Below the pieces are notes generated by a model. It was not told the origin of the DNA and made no database searches. It worked only from the letters and a program-made list of their open reading frames with translations. From assembly GCA_047615875.1 (NCBI GenBank), contig JBLHGU010000002.1:1-64000 (forward strand): a stretch of DNA of 64,000 nucleotides. The letters run 5' to 3'. Of this stretch, positions 39,264 to 47,885 are shown piece by piece. Every line of letters begins with the position of its first letter. The first letter of the stretch is position 1. The stretch is from JBLHGU01 sp047615875 (lineage in GTDB: Bacteria; Pseudomonadota; Gammaproteobacteria; Arenicellales; CAJQKF01). A program made the translations under genes and the position numbers.

Positions 39264-39495
39264 GGTAGTAAATCCGTTATTTTTATCATAGGTTGAGTTT
39301 ACCACCATAAGATCTGGCATTTTCTCTATCCATGAAGTCAAAAGGTTTGGGTAGTCATTCTCGTTTTTCCTGTGCCAATCATAAACTATCGTCAACGTCT
39401 TTCGATACTTTAAATAACCCAGACCACAAATTCGCAGTTGCACATAATGGCTTGCAGCGGTAACTTCTCTATCCAAAGCATTACCAGGAAAACTC

Positions 39496-40131
39496 ATGTT
39501 CTTTGCTCGCGAAAAATCCACCATAGTGAAAGCCAACGATGCTCTCCCCGGCCGAAAAGAGCCGTTAAAACTAGTCAATAGACACTTCGTTCACCAGCAT
39601 CCCATAGTGCCGCCGTTTCCCGAGGGACTTGTGCAAACAGTATTTGCTATGGGCTGTTTCTGGGGGGCCGAAAGACGCTTTTGGGTATTGGATGGTGTCT
39701 ACTCTAGCGCCGTGGGCTATTGTGCAGGATATACAGAGAACCCCACTTATCAGGAAGTTTGTTCTGGGCAGACAGGCCATACAGAAGCTGTTCTGGTTGT
39801 TTACGATGCCGATATAATTTCCTATGACGAGTTGCTCAAGGTGTTCTGGGAGTCTCATAACCCAACTCAAGGTATGCGCCAGGGTAATGATGTTGGTAGT
39901 CAATACCGGTCTGGACTATATACAACCGATAAAATTCAGCAGCAGCAAGCCCTGGATAGCAAAAATGTCTTTCAACAGGCCTTGGGGCAGTCCGGGCAAT
40001 CAGCTATCAGCACCGAGATTCGGCTGTTGCAAGAGTTCTACTATGCTGAGGATTCCCACCAGCAATATCTGGCGAAAAACCCCCAGGGATATTGTGGCCT
40101 GGAGGGCACCGGGATTTGTTACCCTGCTTGA
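39496..40131 (+). CDS. msrA: Peptide methionine sulfoxide reductase A
   Basis: Reduces methionine-S-sulfoxide in proteins. The 211 residues hold the catalytic GCFWGAER with C54, then [20 protein letters not shown] and [20 protein letters not shown]. The N-terminal ~45 residues precede the core, as in the E. coli-type enzyme; there is no signal peptide. The C-terminal [17 protein letters not shown] holds the resolving cysteines. Confidence 0.96.
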   Translation: MFFAREKSTIVKANDALPGRKEPLKLVNRHFVHQHPIVPPFPEGLVQTVFAMGCFWGAERRFWVLDGVYSSAVGYCAGYTENPTYQEVCSGQTGHTEAVLVVYDADIISYDELLKVFWESHNPTQGMRQGNDVGSQYRSGLYTTDKIQQQQALDSKNVFQQALGQSGQSAISTEIRLLQEFYYAEDSHQQYLAKNPQGYCGLEGTGICYPA

Positions 40132-40165
40132 GTGTGTTGTTTAATAAATTACCAGCCAACCATTT

Positions 40166-40171
40166 TATAAT
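40166..40171 (+). promoter_or_regulatory. Possible -10 element (TATAAT) upstream of the CofD/GT operon
   Basis: A perfect TATAAT lies 33 bp before the ATG at 40205, in the short gap after msrA. No good -35 hexamer is seen at the right distance, so the promoter is only a candidate. Confidence 0.35.
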
Positions 40172-40204
40172 TTTTCATCACTTTCCGACCTCCACTAATT
40201 TTTC

Positions 40205-42259
40205 ATGACTCTCGACCAGAATATGCAGCAGGTGAACCAAAACCCTAACTCCAGTGCACTTCGAGTGGTCATGTTTTCTGGGGGACGTGGTTCCAGTGCG
40301 TTAACGCGCCAGCTGGCCCAGGATCCGGACGTTCACCTGCAAATTTTAATCAATGGTTACGATGACGGTCTATCTACCGGGGAAGTGCGTTACTACCTGG
40401 GCAATTGCCTGGGCCCGTCAGATTTTCGTAAAAATGCCTCGCGTTTGGCGGAGGCTCTGGGGAGCTGTCCTGCCGAGCTAATAAGTATTCTGGATTATAG
40501 ATTTCCCGACCCCGCCAGTAATGAACTGGTCGGTGCTGTGCTACAAACCCTGTGCAATCTGGAAGCACAACATGACGATAATTTCTTCAAACAGGTACAA
40601 CAAAACTTTCATAACCTTGAACCCGCACACCGGCTGGCAATAGCTGAACGTTTAAAGCCATTTGTGGACAGAGGGCAGGATAATTTCAACTTTAATGACT
40701 GTAGTCTAGGAAATCTCGTTTTCGCTGGTGGCTTTTTACGCTGCAATCAGGATTTCAATACAACAGTCGCAGACTATTGCGACATGTTGGGATTACCTAC
40801 AGGCTTAATTCTCAATGTCACAAACGGAGAAAACGGGTTTTTAGTAGCATTGGAGAAAAGTGGACAATTTCTTTCCAGTGAAGCTGAAATAGTTAACAGT
40901 GACAATCCAAGTCAAATTGAGGATATTTTTCTGATAAATGAACCAGCTATTCATAACCCTGAAAAGGAAACATTATTCCAGGCTGCAACCTTAGAAAAAT
41001 ATCTAAATGAACATGACTGTCCGGTCAGTCTAAGTAGTGAAGCCGGAGACGCCATCAGCCATGCTGATTTGATCATTTATGCGCCAGGAACCCAATATTC
41101 GAGTTTGCTGCCCTCATATATGACTCCAGAATTGGGGCTCTGCGTGGCCTCCAATTTGACTGCACGGAAGATGCTTATCACGAACATCCATGAGGATGCC
41201 GAGACACAAGATGCCAGCGCCGTGGACATTATCGAGCAGGCGCTATTTTATTTGCGTGAAAAGAATAAACATCAATTCCCTGCGCCACTCCTCATCACCC
41301 ACTATCTTGTAAATACCCCTGGCAAAGTATCTGACGAAAGTCTTTATATGCAGCCTGGCCAGATAGAATCTATCGAAGACCCGCGCTTAATAAGAATTGG
41401 CAATTATGAAGAAGGCATAACCGGCAAGCACCAACCGGAAAAACTATTAGCTCCGTTCATCACCGCCATTTTGAAATCTCGCAGGCGCTTCCAGGTGGCA
41501 GTTCTACTAATGGATACGGTGTCCCTGAATAAAACCACGCAAACTCTCCTCGAAATGGTGCGTGCGCAAACCTTCAATCTGGATTCAGATATAACCATTT
41601 ACTACTGCGGCGAACACAATAAACATGTGGCAGAAAATCCTGACCTTAAACTGAAAGTGCGTTGTGTACAAACCGAGAATATATTGCCCAATGATGCATT
41701 GGTAAAACAAGCTCTCGATGACGAAATGGACTTCCTTTGTCTCTGTGAGTCTTCCGGCATGTATCACGGGCACGATATTGTGGCGCTATTATCTAACTTA
41801 AACCAGGACCCAGTTGATGGAGTTTGGGGCAGCCGCAGATTATCTGTTCACGACATTCAATCCTCCTATAAGTTTCGCTATAACCGAAAACGACTTAAAG
41901 GCATGGTCAGTTATTTTGGCAGCCACCTTTTAAGCCTCACTTATCTGCTACTTTACGGTCGGTATATTTCCGATACCCTTTCCGGCTTACGACTATTGCG
42001 AGCAGATTTTTTTCATGACATGCCGGTCAGCGCAGATGACGCTTGCTTCAATCAACATCTTCTAAGCAGACTATTAAAGGGCAAAGGCAAGGTTTTTGAA
42101 GTTCCGGTGGAATTCCTTCCGATGTCACCGGAGAAGGTAAAACGCACAACAGTTAACATCGGGCTTCGCAGTTTGATGGTAATTATTAAGCAGCGATTCA
42201 ATAGTCAGGAAGCCAACGGCCGAATTAACAAACGAGCTGTGGAAGATTCTGCTCGATAA
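40205..42259 (+). CDS. CofD/YvcK-like domain fused to a degenerate GT2 glycosyltransferase domain
   Basis: 684 residues. Residues about 18-320 resemble the CofD/YvcK fold: VVMFSGGRGSSALTRQL (nucleotide loop, GGRGS at 26-30), NGYDDGLSTGEVRYYLG (compare DDGGSSG), GPSDFRKN (compare PPGDIRN), SLGNLVFAGG at 167-176 and IYAPGTQYSSLLPS near 291. CofD transfers a phospho-lactate unit; YvcK binds UDP-sugars. Residues about 425-670 are homologous to the GT2 enzyme encoded at 43654 (GRYISDTLSGLRLLRA against GRYITDTVTAYKLFRA), but its DAD metal motif is replaced by ESS at 514-516, so this half is probably not a classical transferase. It overlaps the next gene by 1 bp (TAATG). Confidence 0.85.
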   Translation: MTLDQNMQQVNQNPNSSALRVVMFSGGRGSSALTRQLAQDPDVHLQILINGYDDGLSTGEVRYYLGNCLGPSDFRKNASRLAEALGSCPAELISILDYRFPDPASNELVGAVLQTLCNLEAQHDDNFFKQVQQNFHNLEPAHRLAIAERLKPFVDRGQDNFNFNDCSLGNLVFAGGFLRCNQDFNTTVADYCDMLGLPTGLILNVTNGENGFLVALEKSGQFLSSEAEIVNSDNPSQIEDIFLINEPAIHNPEKETLFQAATLEKYLNEHDCPVSLSSEAGDAISHADLIIYAPGTQYSSLLPSYMTPELGLCVASNLTARKMLITNIHEDAETQDASAVDIIEQALFYLREKNKHQFPAPLLITHYLVNTPGKVSDESLYMQPGQIESIEDPRLIRIGNYEEGITGKHQPEKLLAPFITAILKSRRRFQVAVLLMDTVSLNKTTQTLLEMVRAQTFNLDSDITIYYCGEHNKHVAENPDLKLKVRCVQTENILPNDALVKQALDDEMDFLCLCESSGMYHGHDIVALLSNLNQDPVDGVWGSRRLSVHDIQSSYKFRYNRKRLKGMVSYFGSHLLSLTYLLLYGRYISDTLSGLRLLRADFFHDMPVSADDACFNQHLLSRLLKGKGKVFEVPVEFLPMSPEKVKRTTVNIGLRSLMVIIKQRFNSQEANGRINKRAVEDSAR

Positions 42260-42912
42260 TGTCGTGGCAAATTAAAAACATCGTATTCGACATGGATGGA
42301 GTTATCGCCGACACCACTGCCTGTCATACACGCGCTTACGCTGAGCTCTGGAAACACCTAAACTTCGATGGTCCTCCCTATAGCCAGATAGCAGGTCGCT
42401 CTACTAAAGAAGTCTTATTAGAGTGGACCCGGCAACTTGACCCGAGTGATCAACAGTTATCTGAATGGGTCAGACAAAAACAGTCCGCCGCACGAAACTA
42501 TCTCAATGTTGACCCCATAGCCTATGACGACAGTGCTTCGGTCATTGCCTGGCTGGCTAAGCACTTCCGTATGGCGGTGGCGACCAGTGCATCACGTGAC
42601 TCCGCCCATCTGATTCTTCAGCGCTGTGGCGTTAGCACCTTTTTTGATATGGTGGTTACCGCCGAAGATGCCAAGCATTGTAAACCGAATCCAGAGCTAT
42701 ACTTAATCGCTATGCAGCGGTGCGGATTCCAACCTTGCGACACATTGATAATTGAAGACAGTAATTCCGGCATTGATGCAGGTCTTGCCAGTGGTGCCTG
42801 GGTGGTTTCCGTTCGAAGTGGTCTGACACGCAATAATCCGCGCTTCCGGTTTGCCTACAACAATCTCGATGAACTGAAAGTGCAGCTTAGCACTTCTGAA
42901 TGGCTGGACTGA
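42259..42912 (+). CDS. HAD-superfamily phosphatase/phosphomutase (beta-phosphoglucomutase-like)
   Basis: 217 residues. The nucleophile motif is FDMDGVIADT at 10-19 (D11, D13), a helical cap follows, then VATSASRDSAH (motif II), KHCKPNPELYL (lysine) and IIEDSNSGIDAG (acidic motif). This is the beta-PGM/GpH-like subgroup of HAD enzymes, acting on phosphosugars or other small phosphates. It overlaps the CofD fusion gene by 1 bp and precedes the nucleotidyltransferase by 4 bp, so it should supply or trim the substrate used in this pathway. The exact substrate is unknown. Confidence 0.85.
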   Translation: MSWQIKNIVFDMDGVIADTTACHTRAYAELWKHLNFDGPPYSQIAGRSTKEVLLEWTRQLDPSDQQLSEWVRQKQSAARNYLNVDPIAYDDSASVIAWLAKHFRMAVATSASRDSAHLILQRCGVSTFFDMVVTAEDAKHCKPNPELYLIAMQRCGFQPCDTLIIEDSNSGIDAGLASGAWVVSVRSGLTRNNPRFRFAYNNLDELKVQLSTSEWLD

Positions 42913-42916
42913 AAAT

Positions 42917-43657
42917 ATGCAGTGCATGATCATTCCTGCTGCTGGGCGAGGCACTCGACTTAATTCTGATTTACCTAAATTGCTGTTTAAAATTCAGGGG
43001 GTTTCCCTAATTGAATATGTGCTAAGACGACATAGCGAATTTATCCAGCATTTTGTGGTGGTTATACACCCGGACATGCAAGAAGCTGTTAGCCGTGAGC
43101 TGGATAAATGTGGTTATGACTACAGTCTGGCATATCAGACTCAGGCAACTGGAATGCTGGACGCAATTCTTTTGGCGAGTGACAATGTTCGGACACTGGA
43201 TCCCACCACGATCTGGATTAGTTGGTGTGATCAGGTGGCAATCAGTCAGAAAACTGCGTCCACCCTTAATCAATTCACTTCTGAGCTTGGCGAGTTCGGC
43301 ATGGCATTGCCGACAATGACAAAGTCCGAACCTTACATTCACTTGTCGCGTAATACACAGGGCCAAATAACCGACATTCTGCAACGCAGGGAAGGTGACG
43401 CTATGCCTCGAGTAGGAGAAAATGATTGTGGTCTTTTTGCTATGACAATCGCAACCTATTTGCAGCAATTGCCTGAATTTACGCGCAGCATGGTCATCGG
43501 CACGGCTACCGCCGAGCGAAATTTTTTACCCTTTATACCCTGGTTGACAAAACGAGCTGCGGTTAATACTTTTGCGGTCGAAAATATCAATGAATCGATT
43601 GGTGTTAACACGATCGAAGAAGCAGAAACATTGGCAAAACACTTTCAAGACATATGA
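42917..43657 (+). CDS. Nucleotidyltransferase (GlmU-N / NTP_transferase-like)
   Basis: 246 residues. The signature PAAGRGTRLNSDLPK at 7-21, with the catalytic arginine and lysine, marks an enzyme that joins a phospho-substrate to an NTP. ATGMLDAILLASD and SWCDQVAISQK follow the usual order of substrate-binding motifs; ISWCDQ stands where sugar nucleotidyltransferases have G-D. It overlaps the GT2 gene by 4 bp (ATGA). Context suggests it makes the activated donor for the operon's transferases. Confidence 0.85.
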   Translation: MQCMIIPAAGRGTRLNSDLPKLLFKIQGVSLIEYVLRRHSEFIQHFVVVIHPDMQEAVSRELDKCGYDYSLAYQTQATGMLDAILLASDNVRTLDPTTIWISWCDQVAISQKTASTLNQFTSELGEFGMALPTMTKSEPYIHLSRNTQGQITDILQRREGDAMPRVGENDCGLFAMTIATYLQQLPEFTRSMVIGTATAERNFLPFIPWLTKRAAVNTFAVENINESIGVNTIEEAETLAKHFQDI

Positions 43658-44385
43658 ATAATAAAACTTTATCTATCGTAATACCGGCTTTCAATGAAGA
43701 AAGGTTCATCGGCACGCTACTGGAAACTATTCGTCAAGTCGATCTTGATTCCCTCTCAGTCAACGCGGAAATCATCGTGGTAAACGATCGCTCCAGTGAT
43801 CGAACATCAGAGATTGTTAAACAGTTTGATGAAGTAAGATTGATTGAACATGCGGTTAATCAGGGCAAAGGCCGAGCCGTTCGAACAGGACTTGAAGAAG
43901 TCACCGGTGACTTCATTATTATTCAGGATGCGGACCTGGAGTATGACCCCCACGACTACTTAGCCATGTTGACGCCTATTCTTAACGACAGTGCGGACGT
44001 GGTATATGGCAGCCGGTATTTGAAATTTCCAAACGCTGGCCTATTGAAAAATCTGCTTACTGGCAAACATCCAACGCAATCCATGGCAGCCTACATAGGT
44101 GGTCAGAGCCTTAGTTTTGTCAGCTGGGTTTTTGCTGGACGCTATATCACCGACACGGTAACTGCCTACAAATTATTCCGAGCGCCAATTCTGACCGGCA
44201 TGAATTTAAAAACTACCGGCTTTGAAACAGATCATGAAATTACCTGTAAGTTACTACGTGCAGGCCACCGATTAAAAGAAGTTCCGATAAAGTATTTTCC
44301 CAGAAGTCGAGAAGAAGGTAAGAAAATCGGTATAAAGGACTGGTTTAAGGCGATTCAAACGTTTTTTCGTTTCCGTAATGGCTAG
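43654..44385 (+). CDS. GT2 glycosyltransferase, dolichol/undecaprenyl-phosphate mannosyltransferase-like
   Basis: 243 residues of the DPM1-like branch of GT2. SIVIPAFNEERFIG at 7-20, VVNDRSSDRT at 42-51, NQGKGRAVRTGL at 69-80 and the metal motif QDADLEYDP at 91-99 are all intact, as is VVYGSRYL. Enzymes of this branch link a nucleotide-activated sugar to a polyprenyl phosphate. No C-terminal membrane helices are seen. The paralogous domain in the CofD fusion shares the segment at 162-177. It is coupled to the nucleotidyltransferase upstream. Confidence 0.9.
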   Translation: MNNKTLSIVIPAFNEERFIGTLLETIRQVDLDSLSVNAEIIVVNDRSSDRTSEIVKQFDEVRLIEHAVNQGKGRAVRTGLEEVTGDFIIIQDADLEYDPHDYLAMLTPILNDSADVVYGSRYLKFPNAGLLKNLLTGKHPTQSMAAYIGGQSLSFVSWVFAGRYITDTVTAYKLFRAPILTGMNLKTTGFETDHEITCKLLRAGHRLKEVPIKYFPRSREEGKKIGIKDWFKAIQTFFRFRNG

Positions 44386-44420
44386 TCCACAGAATTGAAA
44401 AAAGCTAAGGCAAATCATTG

Positions 44421-45827
44421 ATGCAAGATCTGGACCGTAAATTTGCGACATCGCCCCTGACAAACTGGGCATTAGTTATTATTGCCTTAGCAATAGCCCT
44501 ATATTGGTCGGTAAATCCATCCGACATTCCTCTCCAGTCACCGGACTCAACCAGTTATATTCGCTTCGATGACTATCGTGGCGCTGGATATCCAGCCTTA
44601 CTGGCATTATTGCATTGGCTAACTGGCAGTCTCGATTACATTGTCGAATTGCAGCTTCTGCTTGTTGTATTGAGCACCGCATTTCTGGCAATACGCTTCA
44701 CGGCGTTTTGCGGTTCAGCAATTGCCGGGTTGATTCTTTTGCTCACGATTACGATGAATCCGTTTTTCATGCGCTATTGTTTTAGCATATTGTCTGAAGC
44801 ATTGTTCTTCTCATCCCTGATGCTTTTTTTGGCTATTGCCGTGGAGAGAAATCGCCCAGCTAGCCGAACATTTATTCTTCTGGGGATGTGCCTGGCATGG
44901 CTTGTTCTAATAAAGCCGGTGGCCTGGGCTTTTATTTCAATTCCGGTATTGCTAGCAGTACATTCCTTTCTTCGCTATCGGCAGTTTGTCCGGCCAATAC
45001 TGACTTTCAGCATGGGAGTTATTCTGATTATTGCGCTCGGAGCTATGTATCGTCATTCAGTTCACGGTGTTTATTCACCGGGCTCATTTCTTGGCAACCA
45101 GTTGGCCGGCAAACTTATTTTCGCTGAGTTCGATGCAAAGGATATACGCTATCCCGAAGCTGGTCAGAAATGGCTGAATTATATGGAAATTCCAAAACAG
45201 GTACGTACTGAAGCGTTTCAAGACCTGGATGAAAAGTTTTTATTTTCCATAAATATCTATGACTATATTCGATTCGTAAAATCGCCACACATTGTGGCCG
45301 CAGCGGGTCCGGGTGATCAAAGCGTTATACAGGGTGAGCTAGCCAGGAGCATCCTGTTCCAGGACCCGGGTGCCTTTGTCGAAGATGTTGGACTACAGCT
45401 GTATGGATTATGGACTATGGCTACACTGCAGCCTGCTGGGCTAGTCGAACGATATATGGAAAAGGTTTCGATCTATCAACCCAGGATGCCCGTAGGCGTT
45501 ACCTTGTACGCGATTAATGGTCGAGTCGGCTGGATGGTAATAGCATTAAAAGGCGGCTTCTATTTACTTTGTGGTTTAAGCCTGGCTTGCATACTAGCGG
45601 GTCTTTATCATTGGTTAGTCCGACGAAAAGCGATGAATCAAACGGCTAGTATGCTTTTTTATCTGTCAGCGGCAATCCACAGCTACTATCTGCTTGTGGC
45701 CACATTTCAGGCTGCATTGCCACGCTACCTTTTCGCTGGTTGGCCCATATTAGTTATGCTGGCCCTGATTCTAACTTTATGGGTTACACGATTCGGCTGT
45801 TTGCGATCGATGGACAAAATCAACTAA
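44421..45827 (+). CDS. Multipass membrane protein, GT-C glycosyltransferase-like (ArnT/PMT type layout)
   Basis: 468 residues with about 10-12 membrane helices. The first extracytoplasmic loop carries the acidic stretch QSPDSTSYIRFDDYRGAGYP, where GT-C transferases (ArnT, PMT, GT39) have their catalytic aspartate. A large loop follows around 215-330. Such enzymes use polyprenyl-phosphate sugars, which fits the GT2 gene 35 bp upstream. I use the ATG at 44421; a TTG lies one codon before. The family assignment is tentative because I cannot run a search. Confidence 0.75.
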   Translation: MQDLDRKFATSPLTNWALVIIALAIALYWSVNPSDIPLQSPDSTSYIRFDDYRGAGYPALLALLHWLTGSLDYIVELQLLLVVLSTAFLAIRFTAFCGSAIAGLILLLTITMNPFFMRYCFSILSEALFFSSLMLFLAIAVERNRPASRTFILLGMCLAWLVLIKPVAWAFISIPVLLAVHSFLRYRQFVRPILTFSMGVILIIALGAMYRHSVHGVYSPGSFLGNQLAGKLIFAEFDAKDIRYPEAGQKWLNYMEIPKQVRTEAFQDLDEKFLFSINIYDYIRFVKSPHIVAAAGPGDQSVIQGELARSILFQDPGAFVEDVGLQLYGLWTMATLQPAGLVERYMEKVSIYQPRMPVGVTLYAINGRVGWMVIALKGGFYLLCGLSLACILAGLYHWLVRRKAMNQTASMLFYLSAAIHSYYLLVATFQAALPRYLFAGWPILVMLALILTLWVTRFGCLRSMDKIN

Positions 45828-45832
45828 TCCTG

Positions 45833-45982
45833 TCACTGTTCCTCTTCAATTACCTGCTTCAATTTTGAAAGCCCGGCCTCATAGTCAGGCACCAGCATCG
45901 ATTCAATAATCAATCCAAAATACCGGCCAATTAGATCGTAGCTAGCTGCTGGGCAAAAATAGTCCGACCAAGACAAAAATAG
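45833..45982 (-). pseudogene. C-terminal remnant of an SRPBCC/polyketide-cyclase-like gene
   Basis: A 49-codon reverse frame with two stops directly upstream and no start reads SYDLIGRYFGLIIESMLVPD then YEAGLSKLKQVIEE. The pattern RYFGL...MLxPDYEAGLxxLK is the C-terminal end of SRPBCC-family proteins. The rest of the gene is missing, so it is a fossil in the gap between the GT-C-like gene and DUF1820. Confidence 0.6.
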
Positions 45983-46038
45983 CTATTAGACCGAACAATC
46001 CAAATAGTCAGTGACGAAGAATTCTCAAAAAAACCTGT

Positions 46039-46371
46039 CTAGTCAGATTTTGGTGGATTCATAGGCATAGGAAAGGGTGAAACATTTCCCGAACCACCTT
46101 CAACCGCAATAATCTTATTTTGGCCTTCCTTCTCCACTTCATCAATTCGCACTACAGAATGCATGGGAATATAGGTACGCTTAACACCGTTAAATTCGGC
46201 TTTGAGTCGCTCATCTGACGGATCGACCACAAGTTTGGTGCGTTCACCGAATATAATGTCACCAATTTCGATAAAGGCATACATGCCACTTTGACTTACT
46301 TCACGAGCATAAAGCTCATAGACATTGCCATTATTGTGGAAAACCACTTTGAAAATACTATTTTTACCCAT
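46039..46371 (-). CDS. DUF1820 family protein
   Basis: A 110-residue small protein with the DUF1820 pattern: KVVFHNNGNVYELYARE at 8-24, FGERTKLVVDPSDERLK near 41 and TYIPMHSVVRIDEVEKEG near 66. The family is widespread in gammaproteobacteria and uncharacterised. The C-terminus is a short Gly/Pro-rich tail. Its start codon overlaps, on the opposite strand, the chosen start of dacB. Confidence 0.92.
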   Translation of the reverse strand: MGKNSIFKVVFHNNGNVYELYAREVSQSGMYAFIEIGDIIFGERTKLVVDPSDERLKAEFNGVKRTYIPMHSVVRIDEVEKEGQNKIIAVEGGSGNVSPFPMPMNPPKSD

Positions 46372-47866
46372 GTTTAAACTTGCTAGTTGGCGATTAAGAC
46401 AGTATGTCGGGGATTGGCCACAAATTCAATCAAAGTCACCGTTAAAATTCTCTGTGGCCGCATTGATCTGGAGTCTAGCTTTATTCAATTCAAGCGGCTT
46501 GCAAGCAGACTTTCTACCGAATGCCGTCTCCCAAAATCTGGCGAAATATCAAATACCAGAAAGCGCGTTTAGCCTGTTAGTTCTGGATGCCGATACCAGC
46601 AAAATTGTCGTTGAGCATCTAGCCGATGAACCAAGAAACCCTGCATCTGTTATGAAGATTTTAACTAGTTATGCGGCACTTGACCTACTCGGGCCGGACT
46701 TTAACTGGAAGACTCAACTGTTTACTGACAGTGCTATTAAGGATGGCACCTTATCCGGTAATTTGTTTATAAAGGGCGGCGGTGACCCACTAATTTTGGT
46801 GGAAGACTTATGGAGGATTGTGTACGAGTTGCGCAATCGCGGACTGCACACAATAAATGGCGACCTGACAGTAGATCAGAGCTATTTTGACGGCACACAA
46901 ATCGTCAGGGAACCATTGGATGGCAAACACTACCGTGCTTATAACGCGTATCCCGAAGCGTTAGTTATTAATTTTCGCGCCACTCGATTCATCTTTATAG
47001 CCAACGCCGATGGAGTTCATATACTGGCTGATCCTCCAGCCAGCACATTATTGATCAAAAATAATGTGCAACTAACCAAAGGCAAATGCAACCGCCACCA
47101 CCGTAACTTACGTTTTTCCACTCAAACCGAAGGCTTGGCGGAAACGATTATCACCTTCAGCGGGAACTATGCCATTGGCTGCAAAGAACAGTCCCGAACC
47201 CTGGTGGTACTTAATTCTTCTGACTATTTACTTGGTGTATTTAAGAGTCTTTGGCAAGCCCAAGGTGGCAAATTTGATGGCGAGATATCACAGAGTGACA
47301 TACCACCGAATGCAATACTACTGCAGGAACATTCTTCACGTCCTCTGCTGGATGTTCTGCGCGGCATAAACAAATACAGTAATAACTTAATGGCACGGTC
47401 TCTATTAATGACTCTGGGTGCAGAAGTCTATGATCCCCCAGGCACTACTGAGAGCGGTCGAATCGCGATAAAGAGTTGGTTGAATACGCGTAAAATCAGC
47501 ATGCCCGAGTTACATATCACCAATGGTGCCGGGCTTTCCCGTGCGGCAAGACTCAGCGCCCGCGGCCTGGGAAACTTGATGATTGATCTTTACAGACATC
47601 CATGGCGTGAGGAATTACTCGCATCGATGTCTCTGCTTGGAATTGACGGATCGGCAAAGAAACGACTGCGTAAGAAGAGTGCTCGGGGATATTTTCGACT
47701 AAAAACTGGATTGCTACGAAGTGTTAGATCAGCTGCAGGCTTTGGTCTAACAAAAAGTGGCAAGCGAGTTGTCGTCGTTATGCTGCAAAATCACCCCAAT
47801 ACAAATTATAGCAATGGAAATGCCATTCAAAACAGTCTGCTCGAGTGGGTGTTTGATAACTATTAG
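46370..47866 (+). CDS. dacB: D-alanyl-D-alanine carboxypeptidase/endopeptidase (PBP4)
   Basis: Class C penicillin-binding protein trimming or opening peptidoglycan in the periplasm. With the ATG at 46370 it has 498 residues: an N-terminal membrane segment around 25-45 as signal, SxxK at 93-96 (PASVMK), a domain II insertion, SxN in KYSNNLMAR and KTG in RLKTGLLRSVRSAAGF. The start is uncertain: the ATG used overlaps the DUF1820 start (CATG) and an earlier in-frame ATG at 46325 lies inside DUF1820. No ribosome site is visible. Confidence 0.92.
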   Translation: MFKLASWRLRQYVGDWPQIQSKSPLKFSVAALIWSLALFNSSGLQADFLPNAVSQNLAKYQIPESAFSLLVLDADTSKIVVEHLADEPRNPASVMKILTSYAALDLLGPDFNWKTQLFTDSAIKDGTLSGNLFIKGGGDPLILVEDLWRIVYELRNRGLHTINGDLTVDQSYFDGTQIVREPLDGKHYRAYNAYPEALVINFRATRFIFIANADGVHILADPPASTLLIKNNVQLTKGKCNRHHRNLRFSTQTEGLAETIITFSGNYAIGCKEQSRTLVVLNSSDYLLGVFKSLWQAQGGKFDGEISQSDIPPNAILLQEHSSRPLLDVLRGINKYSNNLMARSLLMTLGAEVYDPPGTTESGRIAIKSWLNTRKISMPELHITNGAGLSRAARLSARGLGNLMIDLYRHPWREELLASMSLLGIDGSAKKRLRKKSARGYFRLKTGLLRSVRSAAGFGLTKSGKRVVVVMLQNHPNTNYSNGNAIQNSLLEWVFDNY

Positions 47867-47885
47867 GCAGCTTTCAGTACGTTAT

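Noticed and set aside
39264..39578. Longer start for the PilZ protein (225 residues)
   Set aside because: The extra part overlaps msrA antisense and shows no domain; PilZ begins directly after the ATG at 39263.
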